Assembly (NCBI RefSeq): GCF_016785085.1
Contig: NZ_JAENHO010000001.1
Coordinates: 248,001 to 312,000 of the forward strand
Origin: Paractinoplanes lichenicola
GTDB taxonomy: Bacteria > Actinomycetota > Actinomycetes > Mycobacteriales > Micromonosporaceae
Direction of reading: 5' to 3'
DNA: 64,000 nucleotides
The notes beneath the pieces were generated by a model that was not told the origin of the DNA, ran no database searches, and saw nothing but the letters and a program-made list of their open reading frames with translations. Made by a program: the position numbers and the translations under genes. This document shows positions 25,429-34,760 of this stretch, in pieces. Each line of letters starts with the position of its first letter. Within the stretch, counting starts at the first letter, position 1.

Positions 25429-26839
25429 TGGCCAGGGTCAGGCCCGGGTCCTGCATGTTGACGAAGAGGACGCGGCCGTCGTCGGTGAAGGTGGGGCCGG
25501 TGAATTCTGAGTCGTTGAGTTCGTTGCGGGCGATCGCGTACGTGGGGCCGCCCGGGAAGGAGCTCAGCACGTGCGAGGCGCCGGCGCCGTCCTCGGCCAG
25601 CACCAGGCTGCCCCAGGGCGTGACGGAGACGTTGTCGGGGCCGTCGAAGGTCAGGTCGGTGTATTTCGCGGGGGCGCCTTCCTCGGCGGTGACCTGGTGG
25701 GGGAAGTACGTGACCAGCTGGATCGTCTCGTTGCGGTAGTTGTAGAACCAGACCATGCCGTCGTGGGGGGCGGCGTCGGCGGGGAGTTCGCCGTCTTCCC
25801 AGGCGTACGAGTTGACGACGTAGACGCCCTCGTCGGTGCCCCACACGCCTTCGAACTTGCGGCCGCGGGTGACCTGGTCGTTGGTGAACTGCTCACGGAC
25901 GGGCTTGGTGCGCGCGTCGCGCTCGGGGACTTCGATCCACCGTACGGGGAAAGGTCGTCCCAGCTGGGCCGAGGTCAGGTAGGCGACGTCGGGCAGGACC
26001 GAGCCGTCGTCCATGATGATCTGCATGGCGGCCAGCGTCCCGGCGTTGGCGGGCAGGCGGGTCAGCACGTGCGGGCCGACCTTGACGCCGCGCGGGGCGG
26101 TCCAGCGGTAGAACAGGCCGTTGGGCTGGTCGGCGTCCTCGGAGAGGTAGATGTGGGTGCGGTCCTTGTCGATGGCGAGGGCCTCGTGGGCGTACCGGCC
26201 CAGGCACTTGATCGGCCGCGGGTCGGTGGTGCCGTCGGACCAGACCTCGAAGACGTAGCCGTGGTCCTTCTGGAAGACGCCCGTACGGCCTCCCTCCTCC
26301 CACTTGTCGCCGGCCCGGTCCTCGGTCTCCTCGCAGGTCAGCCACGTGCCCCACGGGGTCGGGCCGCCGGCGCAGTTGGAGACGGTGCCGGAGATGGCGA
26401 CGAACTCGCCCAGGTTGCGGCCGGCCCGGTCGGTGGTGATGACCGTGCAGCCGCCGGCGTCGAGGGCGCCCGGGTCGTAGACGGTGCCCTTGATGTGCGG
26501 CACGCCGAACTCGGCGCCGGGGTCGTTCTCATGGTTCTGAATCAGCGTGTAGCGGCCGCGGCCGCGGCCGGCGTCGAAGACCGCCATGCCGTCGTGGTCG
26601 GAGGGGGTGACGCCCTGGCCGCGGTCGAGCTTGGTGACGCCCGTACGGGTCACGATGGCGTACTTGAAGCCCGTGGGCAGGGCCAGAATGCCGTCGGGGT
26701 CGGCGACGAGCGGGGGAAAGGGGACGCGGTCCTTCTTAAGTGGGTGGGCCTGGGCCAGCGAGGGAACGGAACCGGCAACGGCAAGACCGACACCGGCGGC
26801 GGCGCCACCGGCGAGAAAAGTGCGACGAGAAGCAGGCAT
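25397..26839 (-). CDS. phoX: Secreted PhoX-type phosphatase (DUF839)
   Basis: The 480-residue protein carries a Tat signal (SRRTFLAGG near residue 4, then a hydrophobic stretch to SLAQA) and a PhoX/DUF839 six-blade propeller. Conserved segments are NHEND, TWLTCEETED, HEALAIDKDRTHIYLSEDA and the final EDG. PhoX enzymes are calcium/iron-dependent alkaline phosphatases exported folded through Tat. ATG at 26839 places the twin arginine close to the N-terminus; the ten extra upstream codons add nothing. Regulation by phosphate is likely in general, but I see no clear pho box. Confidence 0.87.
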   Translation of the reverse strand: MPASRRTFLAGGAAAGVGLAVAGSVPSLAQAHPLKKDRVPFPPLVADPDGILALPTGFKYAIVTRTGVTKLDRGQGVTPSDHDGMAVFDAGRGRGRYTLIQNHENDPGAEFGVPHIKGTVYDPGALDAGGCTVITTDRAGRNLGEFVAISGTVSNCAGGPTPWGTWLTCEETEDRAGDKWEEGGRTGVFQKDHGYVFEVWSDGTTDPRPIKCLGRYAHEALAIDKDRTHIYLSEDADQPNGLFYRWTAPRGVKVGPHVLTRLPANAGTLAAMQIIMDDGSVLPDVAYLTSAQLGRPFPVRWIEVPERDARTKPVREQFTNDQVTRGRKFEGVWGTDEGVYVVNSYAWEDGELPADAAPHDGMVWFYNYRNETIQLVTYFPHQVTAEEGAPAKYTDLTFDGPDNVSVTPWGSLVLAEDGAGASHVLSSFPGGPTYAIARNELNDSEFTGPTFTDDGRVLFVNMQDPGLTLAITGPWEKYLG

Positions 26840-26924
26840 GCCGATCAGCCAACCGTCATGGACCAACACCGATACGCCGCTCAGGTGAGGGCTCGGCGAC
26901 GCGGGTGTGAAGAGTCCGCGTGCC

Positions 26925-29207
26925 TCAGGGGGTGACGGTCGCGCTGCCCCGGGTGACGAGGTGCTCGAGGACTGCCGAGCCGGGCATCGGGCGGGCGAAG
27001 TAATAGCCCTGCCCGTACGTGCAACCCATCTCGACCAGGCAGCGGGCCTGCTCGGCGGTCTCGATGCCCTCGGCCACCACGTACAGCTGGTAGGCCTGGG
27101 CCAGGCGCACCACGGCCTCGGCGACCGCGTACGTGCCGGGGTCGGTGTCGATGCCGGTGACGAACGAGCGGTCCATCTTGAGCACGGTCACCGGCAGCGT
27201 CCGCAGGTAGCTGAGCGCCGCGTAGCCGGTGCCGAAGTCGTCGACCGAGATGCCGATGCCCATCTCGCGCAGCGTGTTGAGCCGCTCGACGGTCTGGTCG
27301 TCGGGCTGCAGCACCACGCTCTCGGTCAGCTCGAGCACCAGGCGATCGGCCGGGAACCCGGTCTCGTCGAGGATGTCGCGGATCGTGGCGACCAGGTCGG
27401 CCTGCACGACCTGCCGCGCGGAGAGGTTGACGCTCACGTACAGCTCGTCGAGGCCGGGGTGCTCGGCGCGCCACCCGGCCGCCTGCCGGCACGCGTCGCG
27501 CAGCACCCACTCGCCGATCGGGATCACCGCGCCGGTCTCCTCGGCCAGGTCGATGAAGGCGCCCGGCATCAGCAGGCCGCGGGTCGGGTGGTTCCAGCGC
27601 ACCAGCGCCTCGACGGCCGTCCGGTCGCCGCCGTGCAGGTCGACCACGGGCTGGAAGTGCACGACGAGCTCGTCGTTCTCGACCGCGCGGCGCAGCTCGG
27701 CGTCGCGGGCCTGGGTGTCCAGCTCAAGGTTGTAGACGCGGAAGTGACCGCGGCCGGAGCGCTTGGCGGCGTACATGGCGGCGTCGGCGTGGGCCATCAG
27801 CTGGGTCATGTCGGTGGTGGTCTCGTCGTGGAAGGCGACGCCGATGCTGGCCTCGACGCTGAGCACCAGGTCCCCGAAGATCACCGGCGTGCGCAGCGCG
27901 TCGACCAGCCGCTGGGCGATGCCCTCGGCGGCGGCCGGGCTGGGCAGGGCGGGCAGCACGACGGCGAACTCGTCGCCGCCGAGCCGGCCCGCGGTGTCCC
28001 CGGAGCGGATCACGGCCCGCATCGCGGCCGCCACCGCCCTGAGCACAGCGTCGCCGGCCTCGTGCCCGTACGCGTCGTTGATCGGCTTGAAGCGGTCGAG
28101 GTCGATCAGCAGGACGGCGCTGTACCGGCCCTTGCGCGGCGGCTGGTGGGTCACCTCGGCCAGCCGCTCGGCGATCAGGGCCCGGTTGTAGAGCCCGGTC
28201 AGCGGGTCAGTGACGGCCAGGCGGCGGTTCTCGCGCTGGGCGTACATCTGCCGGGCGATCACCAGGCTGGTCAGCACGACCGCGCCGAACATCATGCCGC
28301 CCAGCGGATAGAACGTCTGCTCGCGGGCGACGAAGGTCATCAGCCCGTACGCGAGGGCGACCGCCCCGTACGGAAGCCAGCCGAGCCGGCCCCGGCGGCC
28401 CTGGTGCACGCCCTGGCCCAGGCCGTCGTGCTGCAGGCGGCGGTGCACGGCCAGCAGGGAGAGGAAGGCGCCCGCGGCCCACAGCACGTACGGCCAGCTG
28501 CCGGGGCGGAAGTAGGTGTCGAACTGCACGTACGCGATGGTGAACGTGCTGTCGGCGATCACTTTGAGCGCCATCGAGCCGCTGAGCAGCCCGATCACCG
28601 AGTCGATCTCGGGGCGGCGCAGCAGCAGGGTGATGAACGCGAAGACCAGCAGCAGGTCGAGCACCGGGACGGCGGTCGAGAAGACGAGCACCTCGAGGTC
28701 GGCCCCCGGCATCTGCACGAGCGGGCCGATCTCCAGATACCACAGGGCCATGCACGCGCCGGCCACGATGATCAGCGAGTCGATGCCCAGCTTGAGGCGC
28801 TCGGAGCCGCTGCGCTGCCCGACCGGCATCACGAGCAGGCCGGCCACGACGAACGGGATGGCCGTGGAGTACACGTAGTCGGACAGGGCCGGATACGACG
28901 GCAGGCCGGGCAGGTAGTGCTGGGCCAGCGAGGCCGCGTGCGCCACCACCTGGGCCACGAAGGAGACCTCGAGCAGGATCCAGGCCCGGCGCTCCCGCCG
29001 GTCCAGCCCGTTCTTGCGGATCACCCGCCACCCCAGCACCGCCGTCAACAGGGTGACCGGGATGTAGGCCACGTCGTTGAGCAGCTTCGCCTGGTCGTCG
29101 CTGCCCCACCCGGTGACGTACTGCACCAGGATCGTCGCGAGCACGGCGCCCGACCCCCACACGGAGGCGGTCAGCAGCCGGGACGGGCGCGCACGCAGTT
29201 CTGCCAT
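26925..29207 (-). CDS. Membrane GGDEF-EAL cyclic-di-GMP protein
   Basis: The 760-residue protein has an N-terminal region of eight or so membrane helices (about 10-300), a GGDEF domain with the intact motif RLGGDEFA near residue 405, and an EAL domain beginning AVEALVRWNHP near 530 with DDFGTGYAALSYL and LKMDRSFV later. Both active sites look intact, so it could make and degrade cyclic-di-GMP. No separate sensor domain is visible besides the membrane region. ATG at 29207 follows TTGGAGG. It stands alone on the minus strand. Confidence 0.9.
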   Translation of the reverse strand: MAELRARPSRLLTASVWGSGAVLATILVQYVTGWGSDDQAKLLNDVAYIPVTLLTAVLGWRVIRKNGLDRRERRAWILLEVSFVAQVVAHAASLAQHYLPGLPSYPALSDYVYSTAIPFVVAGLLVMPVGQRSGSERLKLGIDSLIIVAGACMALWYLEIGPLVQMPGADLEVLVFSTAVPVLDLLLVFAFITLLLRRPEIDSVIGLLSGSMALKVIADSTFTIAYVQFDTYFRPGSWPYVLWAAGAFLSLLAVHRRLQHDGLGQGVHQGRRGRLGWLPYGAVALAYGLMTFVAREQTFYPLGGMMFGAVVLTSLVIARQMYAQRENRRLAVTDPLTGLYNRALIAERLAEVTHQPPRKGRYSAVLLIDLDRFKPINDAYGHEAGDAVLRAVAAAMRAVIRSGDTAGRLGGDEFAVVLPALPSPAAAEGIAQRLVDALRTPVIFGDLVLSVEASIGVAFHDETTTDMTQLMAHADAAMYAAKRSGRGHFRVYNLELDTQARDAELRRAVENDELVVHFQPVVDLHGGDRTAVEALVRWNHPTRGLLMPGAFIDLAEETGAVIPIGEWVLRDACRQAAGWRAEHPGLDELYVSVNLSARQVVQADLVATIRDILDETGFPADRLVLELTESVVLQPDDQTVERLNTLREMGIGISVDDFGTGYAALSYLRTLPVTVLKMDRSFVTGIDTDPGTYAVAEAVVRLAQAYQLYVVAEGIETAEQARCLVEMGCTYGQGYYFARPMPGSAVLEHLVTRGSATVTP

Positions 29208-29277
29208 AACCTCCAAGATCGGTGCAGCAGGCCCCGGACTGCGCGGGTATTCGGTTGCGAGCCGGGTGCAAACTCGC

Positions 29278-30315
29278 TCAGACCGGCACCGAGAAGGCGA
29301 CGCGGTACCCGCCGTCGGGGCGGGGGCCGGTTTCGAGGGTGCCGCCGGCCAGCCGAGCCCGCTCGCGCATGCCGACCAGCCCGTGACTGGCCCGCGCACC
29401 CACCTCGATCGGCCGGGGCGTCTGGGCCGGCAGCTCGTTGACGACCTCGACGAGCAGCTCGTCGGCGGTGAGCGTGACGGTCACCCGGGTCGCCGCGCCC
29501 GGGGCGTGCCGGATGACGTTGCTCAGCGACTCCTGCACGATCCGGTACGCGGTCAGGCCCAGCGGGCCGGGCACGGCCGTGAGGCCGGCGGGCACGTCGA
29601 GCGTCACCGGGACGCCGCCGAGGCGGGCCGACTCGGCCAGCTCGGCCAGGTGGCGCAGGTCGGGCGCCGGGCGCAGGGTGGCGTCGTCCGCCTCGTCGCG
29701 CAACAGGGCCAGCAGCCCGCGCATCTCGTGCATGGCCGACCGGGTGCCGGCCGCGATCCGCCCGAACTCGGCCCGGGCCGGGGCGTCGAGGTCGCGGAGC
29801 CGGTACGACGCCGAGGTCGCCTGCATGTGGATGACGGCCATGCTGTGGGCGACGATGTCGTGCAGCTCGCGGGCGATCCGGTTGCGCTCCTCGACGAGCG
29901 CCCGCTGCGCCTGCTCGACCTCGACGTCGCGGCGGGCCGCGGCCAGCTGCCGGTGCACGGCGCCGCGCTGCCGCCAGGCCATCGCGGCGAACAGCACCAG
30001 CATCGCGTTCAGCGGGAAGAGGATCAGCGTGGCCTCGTCGTCGGTGAACACGGTGGCGGGGCCGAGCAGGGCCAAGATCAGGGTCAGCAGCACGCTCGAC
30101 CACCAGACCACCACGGCCGTACGCCAGGTGTGCCGCAGCCCGATCCAGCCGACGTGCGCGGCCAGCACCACCAGGGCCGCCTCGGGCAAGGGGCGGGCCC
30201 AGGCGGCCAGGGCGACCCCGGCGAACTGCAGCAGGGTGGCGAGCCAGGGCCGCCGGACGGCCAGCGGGAACGCGGCGCACTGGACGGTCGCGGCCACGAT
30301 CGCGACCAGCATCAT
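29278..30315 (-). CDS. Sensor histidine kinase, HisKA_3 type
   Basis: The 345-residue NarL-type sensor kinase has an N-terminal membrane region (about 1-125), a coiled linker, the phospho-acceptor His in RIARELHDIVAHSM (near 158) and an HATPase_c domain with NVIRHAPGA and HGLVGMRERARL. No response regulator gene is next to it, which is unusual for this class. Its start overlaps the stop of the DedA gene (ATGA), so it is the last gene of the operon. Its C-terminal half is almost identical to the inverted kinase at 32278-33453. Confidence 0.88.
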   Translation of the reverse strand: MMLVAIVAATVQCAAFPLAVRRPWLATLLQFAGVALAAWARPLPEAALVVLAAHVGWIGLRHTWRTAVVVWWSSVLLTLILALLGPATVFTDDEATLILFPLNAMLVLFAAMAWRQRGAVHRQLAAARRDVEVEQAQRALVEERNRIARELHDIVAHSMAVIHMQATSASYRLRDLDAPARAEFGRIAAGTRSAMHEMRGLLALLRDEADDATLRPAPDLRHLAELAESARLGGVPVTLDVPAGLTAVPGPLGLTAYRIVQESLSNVIRHAPGAATRVTVTLTADELLVEVVNELPAQTPRPIEVGARASHGLVGMRERARLAGGTLETGPRPDGGYRVAFSVPV

Positions 30316-30950
30316 TCACTCCGGCTGCCCGCGCCGACCAGGGCCGGGGCCTCGGGTTCGGGCATCCGACGGGAGCGGCGGCGGCCCCACCACCAGCGGG
30401 CCAGCTCGCCCAGCCCGGTGATCGAGAGCGCCAGGCCGATTCCCATCGCCAGCCCCAGCGCCGGGTTGGACTCGAAGGCGGCGCCGCCGAGATAGCCGAT
30501 GAGCCCGGAATACGTGGCCCACAAGGCAGCCGCGATCGCGGTGAACAGCGAGAACTTGGCCAGCGGGTAGCCGGTCGCGCCGCTGGTGGTGACGACCGCG
30601 GTGCGGCCGCCCGGGATGAACCGGGCCGCGATGATCAGCGCTCCCCCGCGGCGGTGCAGGTGCGGGGCGAACTTGTCGGCGAGCCGGGCCAGCCTGCCGT
30701 CCCGGCCCCGTTTGCGTACGAGATGGCCGAGCCCGTACCCGACGTGATCGCCGATGAAGGCGCCTACGGCGGCCAGCACGATGATCAGCGGGAGCGACGG
30801 AATGCCGGACACGGCGAAGACCGCGGCCGCGATGACGACGGTCTCCGACGGGACGATCGGCAGGAACGCGTCGAGCAGGGCCAGCACGAGGATGGCCAGA
30901 TAGATGACCGGGGAGGTCATCACGCTCTCGAGCCAGCTCATCAGGTCCAT
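30312..30950 (-). CDS. DedA family membrane protein
   Basis: The 212-residue membrane protein is of the DedA/VTT family, thought to flip or carry lipids such as undecaprenyl phosphate, in the cell membrane. LALLDAFLPIVPSETVVIAAA contains the acidic re-entrant segment, and RFIPGGRTAVVTTSGATGYP the conserved arginine and glycines. ATG at 30950 follows AGAGGT. It overlaps the genes on both sides (10 bp and 4 bp), so it is translated as part of an operon. Confidence 0.88.
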   Translation of the reverse strand: MDLMSWLESVMTSPVIYLAILVLALLDAFLPIVPSETVVIAAAVFAVSGIPSLPLIIVLAAVGAFIGDHVGYGLGHLVRKRGRDGRLARLADKFAPHLHRRGGALIIAARFIPGGRTAVVTTSGATGYPLAKFSLFTAIAAALWATYSGLIGYLGGAAFESNPALGLAMGIGLALSITGLGELARWWWGRRRSRRMPEPEAPALVGAGSRSE

Positions 30951-31588
30951 CGCGACCTCTCCTCTCCTTCGAGCACCCACGCGCACAGCCCGACGACCAC
31001 GAGCACGAGCGCGAGCAGGATGCGTTCGGCAAGACCCGCGTACGGGGGAAGGCTTTGATCGAGCAGGACGGCGGGCCCGTTGACGACGGCGAACGCCAGG
31101 CACGCGGTCACGGCCGACCAGCCCGCCGCCCACAGCGCCCGGACCCGGCCGGTCACCTCACGACGCCCGGCCAGATGGGCCACCAGCAGGGCGATCAACG
31201 GCGGCAGGGCGGCCATCGCACCCGCACCGACCCGGTGGATGACCGCGGCCGGCCCGGCCTCGGTGCCGGGCAGGTTGGTGGGGAAGACGGCCAGCGCGAG
31301 CAGCGACACCGACCACGCCCCCAGCAGCACGGTGAGCAGGCCGGAGCGGGGCAGCGCGCGCCGGGCGCCGGCCAGCAGCCAGGCCCCCGCCGCGGCCAGC
31401 CCGCACGCGGCCAGGGCGAGCAGCACGGCGCCGGGCACGGTCGAGATCGAGTCGCTGAGCATCTGGTTCATCGGGTCGACGTGACCCACCACAAGCAGCC
31501 CCGCCCCGGCCACGGTAGCCAGGGCCAAACTCAGCTGGGTGTGGCGATACCAGCGGCTGGTGCGGGCTTGAACGGTCGCGGTGGTCAC
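30941..31588 (-). CDS. DUF998 family membrane protein
   Basis: The 215-residue protein has six predicted membrane helices and the layout of DUF998: VGHVDPMNQMLSDSISTVPGA near residue 30 after helix one, FPTNLPG and a conserved His in AVIHRVGAGA after helix three. Function is unknown in the family. GTG at 31588 overlaps the stop of the upstream gene (GTGA). It lies between two DedA-like genes, which may point to a shared role in membrane lipid handling. Confidence 0.8.
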   Translation of the reverse strand: MTTATVQARTSRWYRHTQLSLALATVAGAGLLVVGHVDPMNQMLSDSISTVPGAVLLALAACGLAAAGAWLLAGARRALPRSGLLTVLLGAWSVSLLALAVFPTNLPGTEAGPAAVIHRVGAGAMAALPPLIALLVAHLAGRREVTGRVRALWAAGWSAVTACLAFAVVNGPAVLLDQSLPPYAGLAERILLALVLVVVGLCAWVLEGEERSRWT

Positions 31589-32163
31589 GGGGCCTCGTCG
31601 GGGATGCGCATCAGAGAAGTGCCCTTTCGCTGGTGATAGCGCTTCATGGCCAGGTGGAAGGCGAAGACCGGCACGGCGACGGCCCCGGTCAGCAGGAAGA
31701 TCCCGCCGGGCAGCGCGAGCAGGCCGGAGAGCTGGGTGCCGAGGAGCGCGCCGAGACCGATCAAGAGCAGCCCCCGTACGGCGGCAGTGGCCCCCACCCA
31801 GGCGGCGAACCGGCGGTAGGAGATCCGTTGCAGCCCGGCCCACACGAACGCGGGCAGCGCCAGCACATCGACGATCTTGGCCGTGATGACCAGCCGGGGC
31901 AGCGGGACCTCGGCCAGCCGGGCCAGCTTGAGCTTGCGCAGCCGCGCGGCCACCCAGGGCCGGCGCGCGGCCCGGCCGATCAGGTAGAGCAGCGTGTCGC
32001 CGAAGACCTCGGCCAGCACGACGATCAGCCAGATGGGCCAGAACTTGGCCGCGCCGGCCGCCACGAGCGTGCCCGCGGTGATCGTGGCGGCCGGCCCCTC
32101 CAGCAGCACGAGGGGACCGAGCACCAGATACGGGTGCTCGAGCACGGCCTGCGTCAGATCCAT
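31585..32163 (-). CDS. DedA/VTT-like membrane protein
   Basis: This 192-residue protein is a second, more distant VTT/DedA-like protein. PLVLLEGPAATITAGTLVAAG corresponds to the acidic re-entrant loop and AEVFGDTLLYLIGRAA to the following helix. It opens the operon of overlapping genes that continues with DUF998, DedA and the histidine kinase. Its promoter must lie in the 114 bp shared with the divergent histidine kinase gene. Confidence 0.8.
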   Translation of the reverse strand: MDLTQAVLEHPYLVLGPLVLLEGPAATITAGTLVAAGAAKFWPIWLIVVLAEVFGDTLLYLIGRAARRPWVAARLRKLKLARLAEVPLPRLVITAKIVDVLALPAFVWAGLQRISYRRFAAWVGATAAVRGLLLIGLGALLGTQLSGLLALPGGIFLLTGAVAVPVFAFHLAMKRYHQRKGTSLMRIPDEAP

Positions 32164-32277
32164 GCCAAAAGAGTCGGGGCAGGGTCACGACCCGGGCGTC
32201 CCTCCGCGGGGCCGTTCGCCGTAGCTCCGTCGTAGGGGGTCCGCTGGTTCGGGAGTACGACGCGTACCGTCGCGGAG

Positions 32278-33453
32278 GTGACAACGGCATCGCGCACCCG
32301 GCTGCTGATCGTCGGGGCGGTCGCGGGGTTCCTGCTGGTCGTGACGTCGCTGCTGATGGCCTCGGTCTACGACGTGCCGCTGCTGATCTCGTACGCCGCC
32401 GCTACCGCCCAGTGCGCGGCCCTGCCCCTGGCCCTGCGCCGGCCGTGGCCCGCGCTGGTGCTCCAGCTGGCCGGGGTGGCCGTGTTCAGCCTGGGCAAGC
32501 CGGGCGACGAGGGGCTGTGGCCGTTCCCGTTGCCGGTGATGGTGCTGCTGATCGCGCACGTGGGGCTGATCGGGGCGACCCGGCCCTGGCGCGACGCCGT
32601 GATCACCTGGTGGGCCAGCGCGCTGACCGGCATCGTGCTGGTGCTGACCGACCCGCAGCACCGCCCGCTCGACGAGGCCGACTTCCCGCTGGTGCTCTAT
32701 TCGATGACTTCGCTGCTGGCCGTGTTCGGCGCGATCGCCTGGAACCAGCGCGGGGCGGCCCGCCGCCAGCTGGCCGAGGTGCGGCGCGACGTCGAGCTCG
32801 AACAGGCGCAGCGGGCCCTGGTCGAGGAGCGCAACCGGATCGCCCGCGAGCTGCACGACGTGGTGGCCCACAGCATGTCGGTCATCCACATGCAGGCCAC
32901 CTCGGCGGCGTACCGGATCAAGAACCTGGACCCCGAGTCGAAGGAGGAGTTCGGGCGGATCGCCGCGGGCACCCGCACGGCCCTGCACGAGATGCGGCAG
33001 CTGCTGGCCCTGCTGCGTGACGAGGAGGCCGACCGCGAGCTGGCGCCCGTGCCCGACCTCGAGCACCTGGACGAGCTGACCGACTCGGCCCGGCGCGGCG
33101 GCATCCCGGTCGAGCTGACCGTCACCGGCGACCTGGCGGGCGCGGACCTGCCCGACACGGTGGGGCTGGCCGCGTACCGGATCGTGCAGGAATCGCTGAG
33201 CAACGTCATCCGGCACGCCCCGGGCGCGGCGACCCGGGTGACCGTCACGCTCACCACCGACGAGCTGCTCGTCGAGGTCGTCAACGAGCTGCCGGCCCAG
33301 ACGCCCCGGCCGATCGAGGTGGGCGCGCGGGTTAGCCACGGGCTGGTCGGCATGCGCGAACGGGCCCGGCTGGCCGGCGGTTCCGTGCAGACCGGGCCGC
33401 GACCCGACGGCGGCTATCGGGTCACAGCCCGGTTTTCCCTGGGCGAGGCCTGA
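32278..33453 (+). CDS. Sensor histidine kinase, HisKA_3 type
   Basis: The 391-residue kinase is a paralogue of the one at 29278-30315. Membrane helices fill the first 155 residues; the phospho-acceptor His is in RIARELHDVVAHSM near 200; the ATPase domain has NVIRHAPGA and HGLVGMRERARL. The first half differs from the paralogue while the last third is nearly identical even at third codon positions. No response regulator gene is adjacent. The GTG at 32278 directly follows GGAG, so the start may be slightly different or the mRNA leaderless. Confidence 0.87.
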   Translation: MTTASRTRLLIVGAVAGFLLVVTSLLMASVYDVPLLISYAAATAQCAALPLALRRPWPALVLQLAGVAVFSLGKPGDEGLWPFPLPVMVLLIAHVGLIGATRPWRDAVITWWASALTGIVLVLTDPQHRPLDEADFPLVLYSMTSLLAVFGAIAWNQRGAARRQLAEVRRDVELEQAQRALVEERNRIARELHDVVAHSMSVIHMQATSAAYRIKNLDPESKEEFGRIAAGTRTALHEMRQLLALLRDEEADRELAPVPDLEHLDELTDSARRGGIPVELTVTGDLAGADLPDTVGLAAYRIVQESLSNVIRHAPGAATRVTVTLTTDELLVEVVNELPAQTPRPIEVGARVSHGLVGMRERARLAGGSVQTGPRPDGGYRVTARFSLGEA

Positions 33454-33462
33454 TCCGGGGTC

Positions 33463-34044
33463 TTACAGGAGACCCTCGAGCACCGCGTCGACCGCCCCGT
33501 ACAGGGTCTCGGTCTCGGACGTGAGAAGCGCATCGTCGTGGGGCAGGGCGCGCTCGATCGACAGTCCGTTGAGGACCGTGTTGAGGAAGCGCGCCCGGCG
33601 CGTGTTGTCGCCCTCGGGCAGCGCGCCCTCGCGCACGAGGACGGCCAGCCACGACTCGACGCGGCGCAGGCCCTCGCGTTCCATGGCCAGATAGGCCGCG
33701 TCGGTCTCGCCGGTCGGCTCGGGGACGAGGAACGCCTCGAAGACCTTGACCCAGGCCGCCCGCAGCTCGCCGCCGGGCGTCAGCACCTGCCGCAGGCAGC
33801 CGGCCAGCCGGTCGCGGGCCGGGATCGACCGGTCGTGGATCTCGTCGCCCGACGCGATGTAGTCGTAGATGCCGGCCAGCACCGCGTCGCGCAGGGCGCG
33901 CTGGGTCGGGAAGAAGTGGCGCAGCGAGCCGGTGCTGACCCCGGCCCGCGCCGCCACCGCGCGGACGCTCAGCGTCGAGCCGGCGTCCTCGCCGAGCATC
34001 TCGGCCGCCGCAATCAGGATCTTGTCGCGCGTGCTGCTGCCCAT
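33463..34044 (-). CDS. TetR family regulator
   Basis: The 193-residue regulator has a TetR helix-turn-helix (LSVRAVAARAGVSTGSLRHFFPTQRALRDAV, about 26-56) and a helical ligand domain. ATG at 34044 is preferred; GTG at 34059 is possible, but it lies inside the first of two operator-like repeats, so a leaderless or very short leader mRNA is likely. It is divergent from the membrane protein gene at 34122 and probably represses both. Confidence 0.85.
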   Translation of the reverse strand: MGSSTRDKILIAAAEMLGEDAGSTLSVRAVAARAGVSTGSLRHFFPTQRALRDAVLAGIYDYIASGDEIHDRSIPARDRLAGCLRQVLTPGGELRAAWVKVFEAFLVPEPTGETDAAYLAMEREGLRRVESWLAVLVREGALPEGDNTRRARFLNTVLNGLSIERALPHDDALLTSETETLYGAVDAVLEGLL

Positions 34045-34052
34045 GCCCCTTT

Positions 34053-34093
34053 CTAGCACACTGTGATAACGTCGGTTCTAGTACAGCGTGATA
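34053..34093. promoter_or_regulatory. Tandem TetR-type operators
   Basis: Two related 16-mers start at 34053 (CTAGCACACTGTGATA) and 34078 (CTAGTACAGCGTGATA), 25 bp apart. The first contains the inverted repeat TA-G-CACA-C-TGTG-A-TA; the second is a weaker version of it. They fill the gap between the divergent TetR and membrane protein genes, the usual place for autoregulated TetR sites. Confidence 0.65.
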
Positions 34094-34121
34094 GACATCG
34101 ACCGCCGAGGAGGCGACGACC

Positions 34122-34760
34122 ATGTTCACCGAGCTGAGGCGACGCAGGGCCCTGGAGCGGGTGAAGCCCGGCAACGGCCGGCCCTTGAAGCGTTTCCGCT
34201 GGTGGCAGCACCTGTCGCGGGCGCTCTACTCGATCCGGCTGGACGGCGATCTCTACACGGTCGACGTCCCGCTCTGGCGCCGGCTCACGACCGAGGACGG
34301 CAAGGCCAGTGCCCACCTGTACGTCAATGGCCGGCACTACGCCGAGTCGAAGCTCCCGGCGCTGTTCGAGGTGCCGGGCGGCACGATCGAGGTCAAGCCC
34401 TCGTCGTTCGGGCTCAAGCGCAGCCACTACGTCACCGGCGACGGCGCCGAGCGGCAGCTCACCCCCGACCCCGCCTCGGCCGAGGGCCGCCGGGCCCGGC
34501 TCGCGGCCGAGCATCCCGTGCTCAGCGGGGCCATCGGCGGGCTCTCGCTGCTCGTGCTCGTCGTCTCGCTCGCCCTGCTCCTGATGCAGCTGGCCGAGAA
34601 GCTCAGCCAGATCCCGCCCGTGGCCGAGCAGGTCGGCACCTTCACCTCGTTCGTCACCCTGACCGGCTGGGCCAACTTCGCGCTCGGCGTGGCGGCCGCG
34701 GTCGCCAGCACCGAGCGGGCTTTGCGGCTGCGTTACAGCCGGATCCTGGACGGAAGCTAA
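34122..34760 (+). CDS. Hypothetical membrane protein under TetR control
   Basis: The 212-residue protein is unknown to me. The first 130 residues are soluble and beta-rich (SIRLDGDLYTVDVPLWRR, HLYVNGRHYAESKLPALFEVPGG), and two membrane helices follow (about 135-155 and 180-195). The soluble part would face the cytosol. It lies opposite the TetR gene with two operator-like repeats between them, so it is probably the regulator's main target. Its 3' end overlaps the convergent CorA gene by 4 bp. Confidence 0.7.
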   Translation: MFTELRRRRALERVKPGNGRPLKRFRWWQHLSRALYSIRLDGDLYTVDVPLWRRLTTEDGKASAHLYVNGRHYAESKLPALFEVPGGTIEVKPSSFGLKRSHYVTGDGAERQLTPDPASAEGRRARLAAEHPVLSGAIGGLSLLVLVVSLALLLMQLAEKLSQIPPVAEQVGTFTSFVTLTGWANFALGVAAAVASTERALRLRYSRILDGS

